Assembly (NCBI GenBank): GCA_903921785.1
Contig: CAIXRH010000219.1
Location: forward strand, 1-42,735
Reading direction: 5' to 3'
DNA from: an uncultured Pseudomonadota bacterium
GTDB taxonomy: Bacteria > Myxococcota_A > UBA796 > SXON01
DNA length: 42,735 nucleotides
Shown here: piece after piece, positions 15,567 through 23,734 of the stretch
Position numbering within the stretch: the first letter of the stretch is position 1
How the letters are laid out: each line of letters opens with the position of its first letter
Program-made: the position numbers and the translations under genes
Notes under the pieces: generated by a model
What the model saw: the letters and a program-made list of their open reading frames with translations, nothing else
Databases searched by the model: none
What the model was told of the DNA's origin: nothing

Positions 15567-16853
15567 GTGCTCGCCCTCCTGGTGACCCTCGCGTTCGCGG
15601 ACGACGCCACCTGCACCGCCTGCTGCAAGGCCGGCGGGCTGGAGAGCTGCCCTACCAAGCTACAGATCCGCACCGAGAAGTCGGGGACCGACGCCGTCGG
15701 GCTCGACTGGGAGCTCCAGGGCGCCTGGATCCTCTCCTGCGACGGCACCGGGCGCTTCGACCCCACGTTCACCACCTCCGCCGACCACGAGCCGGAGTAC
15801 GGCGAGGTCCTCGGCAGCGGCGCCAATCCGCTCGCCGTGCACTGCTTCGTCGAGGCGTGCGCCCTACCGGCTGGGGTGTGCCTCGGCCCCGCCAACCTCA
15901 ACGGGGACGTCCACCTCATCGGCTGCGACGACGCCCTCCCGGTGGACCAGAAGGAGCTCGCTCACGCCCCCGCCCGTGAGCCCGGCGCCGAGGCCATGGT
16001 GGTGGTGATCGACGGGCGGCCGATCGTCGCGGAGCGCACCGAAGGCGGGCCGGTCGTCATGGCGGCGCCAGCATCGCCGGCGGCGCCGGCGCCCGCGGTG
16101 GCGGCCCCGGCGTCCATCGGAGGCGCAGGCGCGAACCCCGCGTGGGGAGCCGCGCCGAGCGCCTCGTCGAGCCCCTCGTCGAGCCCCTCGCCGAGCGCCG
16201 CCGCGACAGCGTGGACGGGCTCGCCCTCCGGGTATTCCCCGCCGCCCGCCTGGGAACCGGCCCCAGGATCGCAGGCGTCCACCGTGCCCAGTTACTCCCC
16301 CGCGCCCGCGTACCCGGCCCCTGCCGCACCCACGACGCCGGCGTACGGAACGCCCGCGCCCGCGTACGGTTCGCCGCCATTCGCCTCCGGCGCTCCCGCC
16401 CCTGCGTACGGCGCGCCCCTCGCGGCCGCGCCTGAGGCACCGCCCGTCCTCGAGCTCCCGCCCGACCCGCCGGACCCCTGCGCCGATGCGATGGACGCGG
16501 TGCGCGGCGAATCCCGCAAGCGGGTGGGCAGCGGCGACGACTTCCGCATCGCCGGAAAGCCCGCCGAAGCGCTCCGCGACTACCGTGCCGCGCTGACGAT
16601 GGACAAGTGCAACGGCTATGCGTGGATGTCCATCGCGCAGATCGCCACCGACCAGGGCCGCACCGACCTGAGCGTTCGGGCCCTCCGCAACACCACCCGC
16701 CTCCTCCCCGCCCACCCCGGCGGCTGGATGATGCTCGGGAAAGCCTATGAGTCCATCGGCCAGCGTACCCTCGCTGCGGACGCCTACCGCAAGGCCACCG
16801 AGCTGGCCCCCGGCAACGCGGAGGCGGTCGAGGGCTACATGCGCACCCGCTGA
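15567..16853 (+). CDS. Secreted Cys-rich protein with Pro/Ala repeats and TPR tail
   Basis: A 428-residue protein not matched to a named family. A short signal peptide (LALLVTLAFA, cut before DD) leads to a compact domain with nine Cys between residues 16 and 120, probably disulfide-bonded. Residues about 165-300 are low complexity with tandem PAYG(T/S)P-type repeats, as in a flexible linker. Residues 325-428 hold two to three tetratricopeptide-like helices (AGKPAEALRDYRAAL, LAADAYRKATELAPG). GTG start chosen from the signal peptide and the upstream TACCCT. The frame stays open far upstream, but that stretch is shadow coding inside the glycosyltransferase. Likely a periplasmic scaffold; function unknown. 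Confidence 0.75.
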   Translation: MLALLVTLAFADDATCTACCKAGGLESCPTKLQIRTEKSGTDAVGLDWELQGAWILSCDGTGRFDPTFTTSADHEPEYGEVLGSGANPLAVHCFVEACALPAGVCLGPANLNGDVHLIGCDDALPVDQKELAHAPAREPGAEAMVVVIDGRPIVAERTEGGPVVMAAPASPAAPAPAVAAPASIGGAGANPAWGAAPSASSSPSSSPSPSAAATAWTGSPSGYSPPPAWEPAPGSQASTVPSYSPAPAYPAPAAPTTPAYGTPAPAYGSPPFASGAPAPAYGAPLAAAPEAPPVLELPPDPPDPCADAMDAVRGESRKRVGSGDDFRIAGKPAEALRDYRAALTMDKCNGYAWMSIAQIATDQGRTDLSVRALRNTTRLLPAHPGGWMMLGKAYESIGQRTLAADAYRKATELAPGNAEAVEGYMRTR

Positions 16854-16876
16854 TCGAGTCCTTTGGGGACTTGATC
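16852..16876 (+). terminator. Hairpin over the stop of the Cys-rich/TPR gene
   Basis: GATCGAGTCC (16852-16861) pairs with GGACTTGATC (16867-16876), ten pairs with one G-U, around a TTTGG loop. The left arm begins inside the TGA stop. No U-tract follows. Confidence 0.55.
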
Positions 16877-16939
16877 CCGCGCACCGGATGCGTACGACGC
16901 GGCAGGCGCGCAAGCGCACATTGAGGGCGGAGGTCCTCG

Positions 16940-17662
16940 ATGCTCCTGCTCCTCGCCGCCGCCGCCTTCGCCACCGCCGCGCTCAGCGCCACCTTCGGGA
17001 TGCTCGGCGGGCTCGTGCTCATGGGCGCGTTCACCGCCGTCCTGCCCGTCCCCGAGGCGATGGTGCTCCACGGGCTCACGCAGCTCGTTGCGCACGTCTC
17101 CCGCGTCGCCACCCACCGCCGAAGCCTGAGGGTCGGCGGCCTCGCCGCCTACGGGAGCGGCGCGCTTGTCGCCACCGGGATCGCCGCGATGGTGGCGTTC
17201 ACGCCCGGCCAGGCCGCGATCTACCTCGGTCTGGGCGCAGTCCCGTTCATCGCGAGGCTGGTTCCCCCTTCGCGCTGGCTCGACGCCTCCACGCCCGCCG
17301 GCGCCGCCGTGGCCGGCCTCGTCGTGGTCGGCATCCAGTCGGTCTTCGGGGTGGCGGGGCCGCTCCTCGACCTGTTCTTCCTCACCAGCGACCTCGACCG
17401 CCATGGCATCGTCGCCACCAAGTCCGCCACGCAGTTGATCTCGCAGGTGCTCAAGGTGGCGCGGTTCGCCCCGCTGGTGGTCTGGTCGCCGCGCCTCGGC
17501 CTCACCGTCGCCGTGTGTACGCTCGCAGCGGCGCTCGGCACCCAGGTCGGCACGCGCTTGCTGGAGCGTTTCTCCGAGGCCGGCTTCCGCCGGGCCACCC
17601 GCACCCTGGTCCTCGTGGTCGGCGGCGTGTACCTCGGCCTCGGCGCGGCAGCGTTGGCGTGA
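16940..17662 (+). CDS. TauE/SafE-family membrane transporter
   Basis: A 240-residue, very hydrophobic protein with about seven membrane segments, the usual TauE/SafE size and layout. It starts MLLLLAAAAFATAALSATFGMLGG (glycine-rich first repeat), has LTQLVAHVSR in the first half and GVAGPLLDLFFL...KSATQLISQVLK in the second, an internal duplication typical of the family. Members export sulfite, sulfoacetate or other small anions; the substrate here is unknown. ATG 16940 has GGAGGT six bases upstream. It ends four bases from the convergent SGNH gene. Confidence 0.8.
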   Translation: MLLLLAAAAFATAALSATFGMLGGLVLMGAFTAVLPVPEAMVLHGLTQLVAHVSRVATHRRSLRVGGLAAYGSGALVATGIAAMVAFTPGQAAIYLGLGAVPFIARLVPPSRWLDASTPAGAAVAGLVVVGIQSVFGVAGPLLDLFFLTSDLDRHGIVATKSATQLISQVLKVARFAPLVVWSPRLGLTVAVCTLAAALGTQVGTRLLERFSEAGFRRATRTLVLVVGGVYLGLGAAALA

Positions 17663-17696
17663 GCCTCAGGGCCCGAAGGGAGGCGGCGCAGGCTCA
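17660..17696. terminator. Shared hairpin spanning two convergent stop codons
   Basis: TGAGCCT (17660-17666) and AGGCTCA (17690-17696) pair perfectly over 7 bp with a 23-base loop. The left arm contains the transporter stop (17660-17662) and touches the opposing gene's stop (17666-17668). Confidence 0.45.
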
Positions 17697-20080
17697 GAGA
17701 GATCCGCGGACGTGACCAGCAAGTAGCCGGACGGGAGCCTCAACCTCAGCTCGGCGCTCGCGGCCGCAGGGCTCACCCGGGTGGGGAGGAGCATCGGTGG
17801 CGGCGGGTAATGCGCGAGGTCTACCGTCGTGGCGTAGACCTCGGCACCGTCGACGGACAGGCTCACCTCCAGGGCGCCCGAAGCGGGGACGGCGGCGCCG
17901 CCGAGCTCAAGGGAGTCCGCACCGGCGACGAGTCGCTGCAACGGCTCGGCGTCCACCGAGAACGTGAGCTCGTCCCCCGGGTAGAGCCAGCGGGCCGCGC
18001 CGCTGCCACAGGCCCGGTCGGGGTCCAGCGCGACCGCATAGGTGTGCGCCGCCGTGGCGTCGAACTCCGCGGGGAAGTTGACCCGGAGCTGCCCGCCAGC
18101 GTGCCCAAGTCGAGGCTTGCCGGGCGCCGTGCGCCCACCCACGAGGCGGGCGCCATCCAGGATCAGCTGCATCGGCGAACAGCCCGTGCCTGCCGACTTG
18201 TAGGTCTGGTCGTGGGAGGGCACCGCGAACCCCGAGACGTCGAACAGCCAGAGTCCGGGCTCTCTCCCGGCCACGGGGGCAGCGACATCCCCGGAGAGGG
18301 ACGGCGGCTCCGCGGCGGCCTCGACCTCTCCCGCCAGCAGCGAGACCTGACCCCGGCGGGCCGGCTTGCCGATGAGGTACACCGGCGCGTCGGCAGGCCC
18401 CGTCACCACCCGCTGTAGCAGCACGTACGGTCCGTCCGAGGGGGAGGCCACCGTGAACGTCCACGCGTCCTCGCCCGCCGGCCCCACGACATTGCCGGCG
18501 TAGCCCGAACCGAACGGGTCGAGCGCCACCGCCGCGCCTTCGCCAAGCCGAACGGTCGGCGCGGCCACGCCGCGCACCGGCGCAGCGACCTCCACCCGAA
18601 CCTCACGCTTTCCGGCGCCTGCCCCGGCCGGATCGGGCACGGTGACCGTGAGCTCCGTGCCCGGGTACACCCACCAGACTTCCTGGAATTCTCCACCGCG
18701 AGCCGGCGCCGCGGCGGTGAGGGCCGCGCGGTACTGGTGGCGCTCGGCCGACTCCGGCCCCGGACCCGTGGGCGAGAACTTGAAGCGTCCGCCCACGAAG
18801 CCCGACGCGCCGACGCAGGTGTCGACGACGTTTCCGAGGGCGTGGGTCTGGAGCTCCGTGGCGTCCTCGAGCACCACCAACGGCGAGACCTGCCCGAGGC
18901 CCGCGGCCGCCAGGGCGTGGTCCGCCAGCTCGGGGAGCCCCGTAAACGGCGCGATGTAGCCGCAACCCCGGCTGGTCCGGTACGGCGAGAGCGTGGCGAG
19001 CTGCGGCGGCGTCCCCGCCCGGGTGCCGGTGAGGACCCGCTTGGGCGGTTGGGGCGCCGCGGGCGTCATCCGCCCGGTCCCGACGCCCACGGCGGCGACG
19101 GCCTCCAAGAACTGCGGGGTGAACCGGCCGCGGCCCGCCGTGGAGAGGTGGACCCCGTCGCCGTACGCGCTCGCGGTGAGGTCGGCGTCCCGCAGGTCGA
19201 GGTACCCGTCGCCGAGGTGGGCGAGGAGCCGGATCACCTCGGGCTCGAGCTCGGGCGGCACCGAGTCCACCGAGACCTTGGAGGCCGCGAGCGGCGCACG
19301 CACGAAGAGCACCTGGGCCCCGTGGCTGTGGGCCAGGGTGAGCAGATCCGGGATGAGCGTGTCCATCACCCCGTCCCCGGCCGTGGCGTCGCTGAGCTCC
19401 TGCTCGACCACCGGGCCGACATGGCGGGTGGCCTCCTTTTGGTTCTCACTTGAGAACAGGCTGGCGAACGCCGGCTCTGCGTACGCGGCGCCCCGCTCGC
19501 CGACGCCCCCCGCCCCTGCCGGCGCGAGGAACAGCCCGACCGCGAGGTCCCGGGTGCCATCCAGCAGCGAACGATGCCACTCCCCGCGGCGAGCGAGCGC
19601 GAGCTGCATGCGCGGGTCGGCCATGCCCTTGCCGTAGACCTTCTGGTCGAGCGCGGGAATGGCACCGGTTGCCACCTCCGCGAGCCGGGCGCGCTGGGCA
19701 TCACTGGGCAGCTGGGTCTGCGCCATCATCTGCAGGGTGGCGTAGACGATGACCAGCTTCGGCTCGTACCCCGCCGCGTACACCCGATCGTGGAGCACGG
19801 CGTACCAAACGGGCATCCCGGTCCCCTTCACGCCCAGCGGCACCACGCCTGCCCCCTCGGGGTACAGGCGACCGATCGCCTCCGGGTCGAGGTCGGTGCC
19901 CACCTTGGAGTTGCCGAGGAGGACCACGTCCACGTTCTCCACCGCCTTCAGCCGCCCGTCGAGCACCCGGGCCGGGAGAGGCAGCGGCGCCTCCGTCACG
20001 GCCTCAGCGGGCCAGAACAACGCCGCGCCAAGGGCCGCGAACAGCACCACGGGGCCCAGAATCGCGAGGAGCCGGGTCAT
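17666..20080 (-). CDS. Membrane-anchored SGNH-type protein with repeated C-terminal modules
   Basis: An 804-residue envelope protein. A signal anchor (residues 3-23) is followed by an SGNH/AlgX-like fold (about 35-335) with nucleophile block LLGNSKVGTDLD (S58) and DGVHLSTAGR giving D308 and H311, so a Ser-His-Asp triad is possible. The rest is extracytoplasmic with repeated modules marked by WVYPGTELTVTV and, nearer the end, RWLYPGDELTFSV after LDPDRACG. The ATG overlaps the upstream paralogue's stop (ATGA) and has GGAGGGG ahead. Relatives acetylate or deacetylate polysaccharides; no acyltransferase partner is in the window. Confidence 0.72.
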   Translation of the reverse strand: MTRLLAILGPVVLFAALGAALFWPAEAVTEAPLPLPARVLDGRLKAVENVDVVLLGNSKVGTDLDPEAIGRLYPEGAGVVPLGVKGTGMPVWYAVLHDRVYAAGYEPKLVIVYATLQMMAQTQLPSDAQRARLAEVATGAIPALDQKVYGKGMADPRMQLALARRGEWHRSLLDGTRDLAVGLFLAPAGAGGVGERGAAYAEPAFASLFSSENQKEATRHVGPVVEQELSDATAGDGVMDTLIPDLLTLAHSHGAQVLFVRAPLAASKVSVDSVPPELEPEVIRLLAHLGDGYLDLRDADLTASAYGDGVHLSTAGRGRFTPQFLEAVAAVGVGTGRMTPAAPQPPKRVLTGTRAGTPPQLATLSPYRTSRGCGYIAPFTGLPELADHALAAAGLGQVSPLVVLEDATELQTHALGNVVDTCVGASGFVGGRFKFSPTGPGPESAERHQYRAALTAAAPARGGEFQEVWWVYPGTELTVTVPDPAGAGAGKREVRVEVAAPVRGVAAPTVRLGEGAAVALDPFGSGYAGNVVGPAGEDAWTFTVASPSDGPYVLLQRVVTGPADAPVYLIGKPARRGQVSLLAGEVEAAAEPPSLSGDVAAPVAGREPGLWLFDVSGFAVPSHDQTYKSAGTGCSPMQLILDGARLVGGRTAPGKPRLGHAGGQLRVNFPAEFDATAAHTYAVALDPDRACGSGAARWLYPGDELTFSVDAEPLQRLVAGADSLELGGAAVPASGALEVSLSVDGAEVYATTVDLAHYPPPPMLLPTRVSPAAASAELRLRLPSGYLLVTSADLSEPAPPPFGP

Positions 20081-22152
20081 CCCCTCCCCGCCACCAGCGA
20101 CGCGCGCCCGAGGAGCACCCACGGCGCACTGGCCGGGACCGTGACGCGTACCGTGACCGCGCCCGATGGCGCCCGGGACAGCGGCAGGCGCGGCGGGTCC
20201 GTGCGCAGGTCCTCCAGCGACACGGACTCGTCCAGCAGCTCGCCCTTGCCGTCGCGGACGACCACATGGAGCGTGGCGCCCCCGGCCGCGCCGAGGACGC
20301 CCCCGGCGAGCTCGATCGCCCAGCCGCTCCCGCCGCCCTCCACCGTGGTGTGCCAGGTCTGTTCATCCCCTGGGTAGAGCCAGCGACCGTGGCTCCGCGC
20401 CGGGCAGCCGCGGTCCGGGTCGAGGTGCACGGGCACCTCGGTGAGCGTGAGGGCGGCGCAGTCGACGCTGTCCACCACGAGCGAGGTCCCACGCAGGCTG
20501 CTCCGGAGCTTCTCGTCGGTCCGAAGCGGGCTGCACGCGCCAACGCCGCTCGCATCGAAGGCGTCGTCGGCCTCGGGCACGTGCAGCGCGCTCGCATCGG
20601 CCGTACGTTCGCTAGGGAATCTCCCGGCGCGCCCCTTCAGCGGGAGGGTCGGGAGCGCGGGGGGCAGCGCGGCGTCGATCGGCGCGCCGATGAGATCGAG
20701 GGCGCGCGGCGCCACCGGCGGCGTGTCCCCCGCGGAGCGAACCAAAAACCAGCCCTTCTCCCCCACGAGGTCCACGCCACCGCCGGGTCCGGCCGGGGCA
20801 TCGAACGCGACGGAGCCCGCAGAGAAGACCACCGGGCTTCCCGCGACCATCAGCGAACCGGCCATGGGCGCCCAGCCCGTGACGGTGACGCTCCCGCCCA
20901 ACCCGTCCATGTGGAGTGTTGCGCCCGGCGCCACCCACCACCCGGCCAGGCCGGCGTCGCCGCGCACCGCGGCGTCCGCCGACGCGACGAGCTTGAGCCC
21001 CTTCTGCTTCGCGGATGGCACCGCAGCGACGAGCGTAGCGCCCTCGGCGCGCCAGCGGGCGTCGCACTCCACGGACGATCCCGCCGCGCGCGCCACGAGA
21101 GGCTTCGCCCAAAGCGCAGGCATCAGCGGAGACGCGCCCGCGAAGCCGGCGGCGCGGAGCGCCTCCGGACCGAGCGGAGCGAGCTCAGCCGGCAGGGTGG
21201 CGCGGGCTTCGCACTCGCCGGCGGCGGTGAACGGGAGCGTGGGGGGGGGAGTGGGCGGGGTCGTCCAGTGGGGGGCAGGGGGCGGGGCGGCGAACGCCGG
21301 CGCGGGCAGCGGAGCGCCGCCGAGCCAGTCGCCGAGCCCGCTGAGTGTTCGCGCCAGGACGTCCGTCGTGGCGCGGCGCCCCGCTTCGTTCATGTGCACG
21401 CCGTCCCCGAAGTACCGCTCGTCGCCCAGCGCGCCGCGGAGGTCGATCCAACCGCCCCCGGCCGCGGCGACGAGCCCGCGCGCCGCAGCCTCATCCGCCG
21501 GGGAGACCTCGTCCTCCAGCGCGCCGGAGAGGCCGACCGGTTGGCGCACGAACAAGACCCGGGCACCGTTCGCCGTCGCCTCCGCGACGATCTGGGCCAG
21601 GAAGGACTCGCGCACAGGCAGCGGCTCGACCGGCTTCGCGAGCTCCGGCGCCTTCGTACGGTCCGGGTCACAGACGTTGCCGCCAGCCTGGAGGTACTTC
21701 TCCCGCAGATCGTCGGGGAGGGCGCCGCCAAAGAGGCGGAGGAGGCTGGGGGGGCTCGTGCCCTGAACCTGCTGCGCGAGCTGCGACCGGGCGGCGGCGT
21801 TGGGAAGCGCGGTCACAAGCGCGGCTTGAAGCGGCGCATAAACCAGGACTCCCCTCGGTTTCACCCCGGTGCCGTAGACCCGCTCGTGCAGCACCGCATA
21901 CCAGACTGGCGCCGGGGTGCCGGGCAAGCCCATCGCCACGTAGTGCGGTGCGGGTTGGGGGAGGGCCGCCTGAAGGCGGGCGAAGTCGAGGTCGGTCCTG
22001 ACCTTGCTGTTGCCGAGCACGACCACGTCTACCGGCGGAACGAGCCGCGATTCCAGCTCTCGCGCCAAGGGCGTGGGCACGGCACCCCACGCGAGGGGCG
22101 CCGTGGCGAAGGTGGACAACGCCAGGAGCTGGAGCCCACGAGATCGGGTCAT
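20077..22152 (-). CDS. SGNH-type envelope protein, paralogue of its downstream neighbour
   Basis: A 691-residue protein built like the 17666 gene. A signal sequence ends about residue 24 (LAWGA), then an SGNH-like domain has VVLGNSKVRTDLD (S49) and DGVHMNEAGRR (D250, H253). The C-terminal region carries one full module with HLDPDRGC...GRWLYPGDEQTW. Both proteins share VWYAVLHxRVY and the same order of blocks, so they arose by tandem duplication. ATG 22152 has a GA-rich Shine-Dalgarno; longer in-frame extension to 22341 has no support. A 17-codon open frame with a leaderless-type promoter overlaps this start. Confidence 0.72.
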   Translation of the reverse strand: MTRSRGLQLLALSTFATAPLAWGAVPTPLARELESRLVPPVDVVVLGNSKVRTDLDFARLQAALPQPAPHYVAMGLPGTPAPVWYAVLHERVYGTGVKPRGVLVYAPLQAALVTALPNAAARSQLAQQVQGTSPPSLLRLFGGALPDDLREKYLQAGGNVCDPDRTKAPELAKPVEPLPVRESFLAQIVAEATANGARVLFVRQPVGLSGALEDEVSPADEAAARGLVAAAGGGWIDLRGALGDERYFGDGVHMNEAGRRATTDVLARTLSGLGDWLGGAPLPAPAFAAPPPAPHWTTPPTPPPTLPFTAAGECEARATLPAELAPLGPEALRAAGFAGASPLMPALWAKPLVARAAGSSVECDARWRAEGATLVAAVPSAKQKGLKLVASADAAVRGDAGLAGWWVAPGATLHMDGLGGSVTVTGWAPMAGSLMVAGSPVVFSAGSVAFDAPAGPGGGVDLVGEKGWFLVRSAGDTPPVAPRALDLIGAPIDAALPPALPTLPLKGRAGRFPSERTADASALHVPEADDAFDASGVGACSPLRTDEKLRSSLRGTSLVVDSVDCAALTLTEVPVHLDPDRGCPARSHGRWLYPGDEQTWHTTVEGGGSGWAIELAGGVLGAAGGATLHVVVRDGKGELLDESVSLEDLRTDPPRLPLSRAPSGAVTVRVTVPASAPWVLLGRASLVAGRG

Positions 22153-22202
22153 CGGCCCCCCTCGCCCGCCCTCGACCCGCGCCGCCAACCCTGATCCTGC
22201 AT
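22149..22202 (-). CDS. Candidate 17-codon upstream leader ORF
   Basis: ATG at 22202 is preceded by TACCTT exactly six bases upstream. The frame encodes MQDQGWRRGSRAGEGGR and its TGA overlaps the ATG of the SGNH gene (ATGA). If the transcript starts at this ATG, ribosomes would load on the small frame and re-initiate on the large gene, whose Shine-Dalgarno lies inside it. The alternative is that the small frame is not translated and serves only as a 50-base leader. Confidence 0.35.
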   Translation of the reverse strand: MQDQGWRRGSRAGEGGR

Positions 22203-22208
22203 CCCCCA

Positions 22209-22214
22209 AAGGTA
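22209..22214 (-). promoter_or_regulatory. -10-like hexamer, SGNH operon
   Basis: TACCTT on the minus strand, six bases before the ATG of the 17-codon frame and 56 bases before the SGNH start. It matches the hexamer shared by many gene heads in this window. Confidence 0.45.
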
Positions 22215-22314
22215 GCACGCGCTCCATCCGTCCTCGCGGGTCCGCATCGCGGGTTTTCGGTGCAGCGCACCGTCCCCTGACAACGCCCCCGATCCAGTCC
22301 CCGCGCCGCCTTGC

Positions 22315-22320
22315 TACACT
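22315..22320 (+). promoter_or_regulatory. -10-like hexamer, 261-residue gene
   Basis: TACACT lies 19 bases before ATG 22340. GCGGAG between them can act as a Shine-Dalgarno site, so this gene looks leadered. No -35 match was seen at 16-18 bases. Confidence 0.4.
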
Positions 22321-22339
22321 CCCGGGCGGAGCGGGCCCC

Positions 22340-23125
22340 ATGACCAGGCAGATCGGCGACGGCTACCACCTGAAGTTCACCATCGGGAAGGCGCTCTGGA
22401 ACGACCTGTTCGGCGCCGGCCTCCCATTCGAGGTCGGAAAAGGAACGTTCGACCTTATCAAGCAGGTGCGCATGGGCGTGAAGCAGCTCGGCGTGAGGGA
22501 CCGTGTTCGCGGCCTCCTGGAGGACCGCCAGGTGCAGCTGCCGGCCGTCGTGGTGCGTGGAAAGGACGCCGCGGTGAAGGTCTGGGAGGACCGGCGCGAG
22601 GGCGTCTGGAAGATCGTGGAGGAGATGGTGCGCGTCGAAGGCGACTGGAAGGTCGAGGTCGACCGTGAAGGAAGCGACTTCCACTACGGGAACCAGAAGT
22701 TCGGCGTGGAGGCGCACGTCAAGGCGGTGGCCTCCGGCAAGGTCTACCTGCTCCGCGAGAACATCGAGTTCCCGTTCGTGCTGGAGAAGCGCATCGGCGC
22801 CGAAGCCGCGCTCGGCGACATCCACTACGACAAGGAGCGCCGCACCCTCATCGGCCACCTCGAAGACGTGGAGATCGATCTCGGGGACGCCTTCATCCTC
22901 CAGATGCTCAGCCGTGGCGTCGAGCGCCTGCTCAAGGAGCAGGTGGAGAAGGTGAACCCGGTACCGATCCTCCGCAAGGACCAGCTCGAAGAGATGGTCG
23001 CCCCGGCGGGGGGCCCCCTGAAGGTCAAGATGGGCGTGGAGGACGTTGCGCTCGACATCTCGGAGGACGAGATGACGTTGAAGGTGCGCTTCGGGTTCCA
23101 GCAGCTCCAGCTCACCGCACGGTAG
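22340..23125 (+). CDS. Unrecognised 261-residue protein
   Basis: I do not recognise this protein. It is charged and alternating in pattern with many Val/Lys/Glu strands (KVEVDREGSDFHYGNQKF, VEAHVKAVASGKVYLLREN), no signal peptide and no membrane segment. The C-terminal 60 residues include LLKEQVEKVNPVPILRKDQLEEMV and another strand-rich stretch. The pattern suggests a beta-rich, possibly lipid- or membrane-surface-associated soluble protein. Codon use resembles its neighbours, so it is not recent acquisition. It is transcribed alone and converges on the signal-peptidase-like gene. Confidence 0.75.
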   Translation: MTRQIGDGYHLKFTIGKALWNDLFGAGLPFEVGKGTFDLIKQVRMGVKQLGVRDRVRGLLEDRQVQLPAVVVRGKDAAVKVWEDRREGVWKIVEEMVRVEGDWKVEVDREGSDFHYGNQKFGVEAHVKAVASGKVYLLRENIEFPFVLEKRIGAEAALGDIHYDKERRTLIGHLEDVEIDLGDAFILQMLSRGVERLLKEQVEKVNPVPILRKDQLEEMVAPAGGPLKVKMGVEDVALDISEDEMTLKVRFGFQQLQLTAR

Positions 23126-23130
23126 CCGCC

Positions 23131-23155
23131 CCGGCGAGCCCCCTCAGCTCGCCGG
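23131..23155. terminator. Bidirectional hairpin, convergent pair
   Basis: CCGGCGAGC (23131-23139) and GCTCGCCGG (23147-23155) form a perfect 9-bp stem with a 7-base loop. The loop contains the stop codon of the minus-strand signal-peptidase-like gene (23144-23146). It lies five bases past the plus-strand stop. No U-tract. Confidence 0.6.
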
Positions 23156-23734
23156 CCCCAGCTTCGACTGCGGCACCACCGCCCGCTCGCCTCGCCCACC
23201 GAAAATGCCCCGCCAAGGCGTGCTCGGCAGGCCGACCCTCGCCACGACCACGCCCCGGATCGCGTCCAGCGGTACGGGGCCCCACCAGCGACTGTCGAGG
23301 GCGTCGTCCCGGGCATCGGCGCCGAGGAACGCGGACTCGTCGGGGACGCCGACCTCGTCCCGCCGGGCCCGGGTGGTCGACTCGGCGCGGAGCACGAGGT
23401 GTTCTCCTTCGAGCTCCACCGGACGTCCCTGGTATTCCCCCATGTCGAGAAGCTTCACTTTCGGTCGGTTTGAGGTTCGGAATACCCGACCATCGTAGCG
23501 CACGGCCCCGCCGATCGCCTCCACCCGCCGCAGCGTCCAGCGGCTCGGGTCGAGCGGGTCGCTCACCACCACGACGTCCCCTTCGCGCGGCGTCGCCGGC
23601 ACCACGACGACGAGATCGCCTGGGAGGAGGCTCGGCGCCATCTCGGCGTCCGCGACGCGGGCCACACGCGAGGACGCCCCGAGGAGGAGCAGCCCCACCA
23701 TGGCGAGGCCCACGAGGAGCGGTCGACGGCTCAC
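23144..23734 (-). CDS. Signal peptidase I-like protein lacking the Ser/Lys dyad
   Basis: A 196-residue S26-family protein. An N-terminal membrane segment (about residues 6-20) is followed by box B DAEMAPSLLPGDLVVV, where the usual Ser before Met is Glu31. Box D reads TLRRVEAIGG, where the general-base Lys is Arg69. Box E keeps DSRWWG (147-152) but not GDN. The fold should be that of LepB while peptidase activity is doubtful. GTG at 23734 overlaps the FG-GAP stop (GTGA), so the two are made together. It could be a chaperone or regulator of that lipoprotein, or a decayed LepB paralogue. Confidence 0.8.
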   Translation of the reverse strand: MSRRPLLVGLAMVGLLLLGASSRVARVADAEMAPSLLPGDLVVVVPATPREGDVVVVSDPLDPSRWTLRRVEAIGGAVRYDGRVFRTSNRPKVKLLDMGEYQGRPVELEGEHLVLRAESTTRARRDEVGVPDESAFLGADARDDALDSRWWGPVPLDAIRGVVVARVGLPSTPWRGIFGGRGERAVVPQSKLGPAS

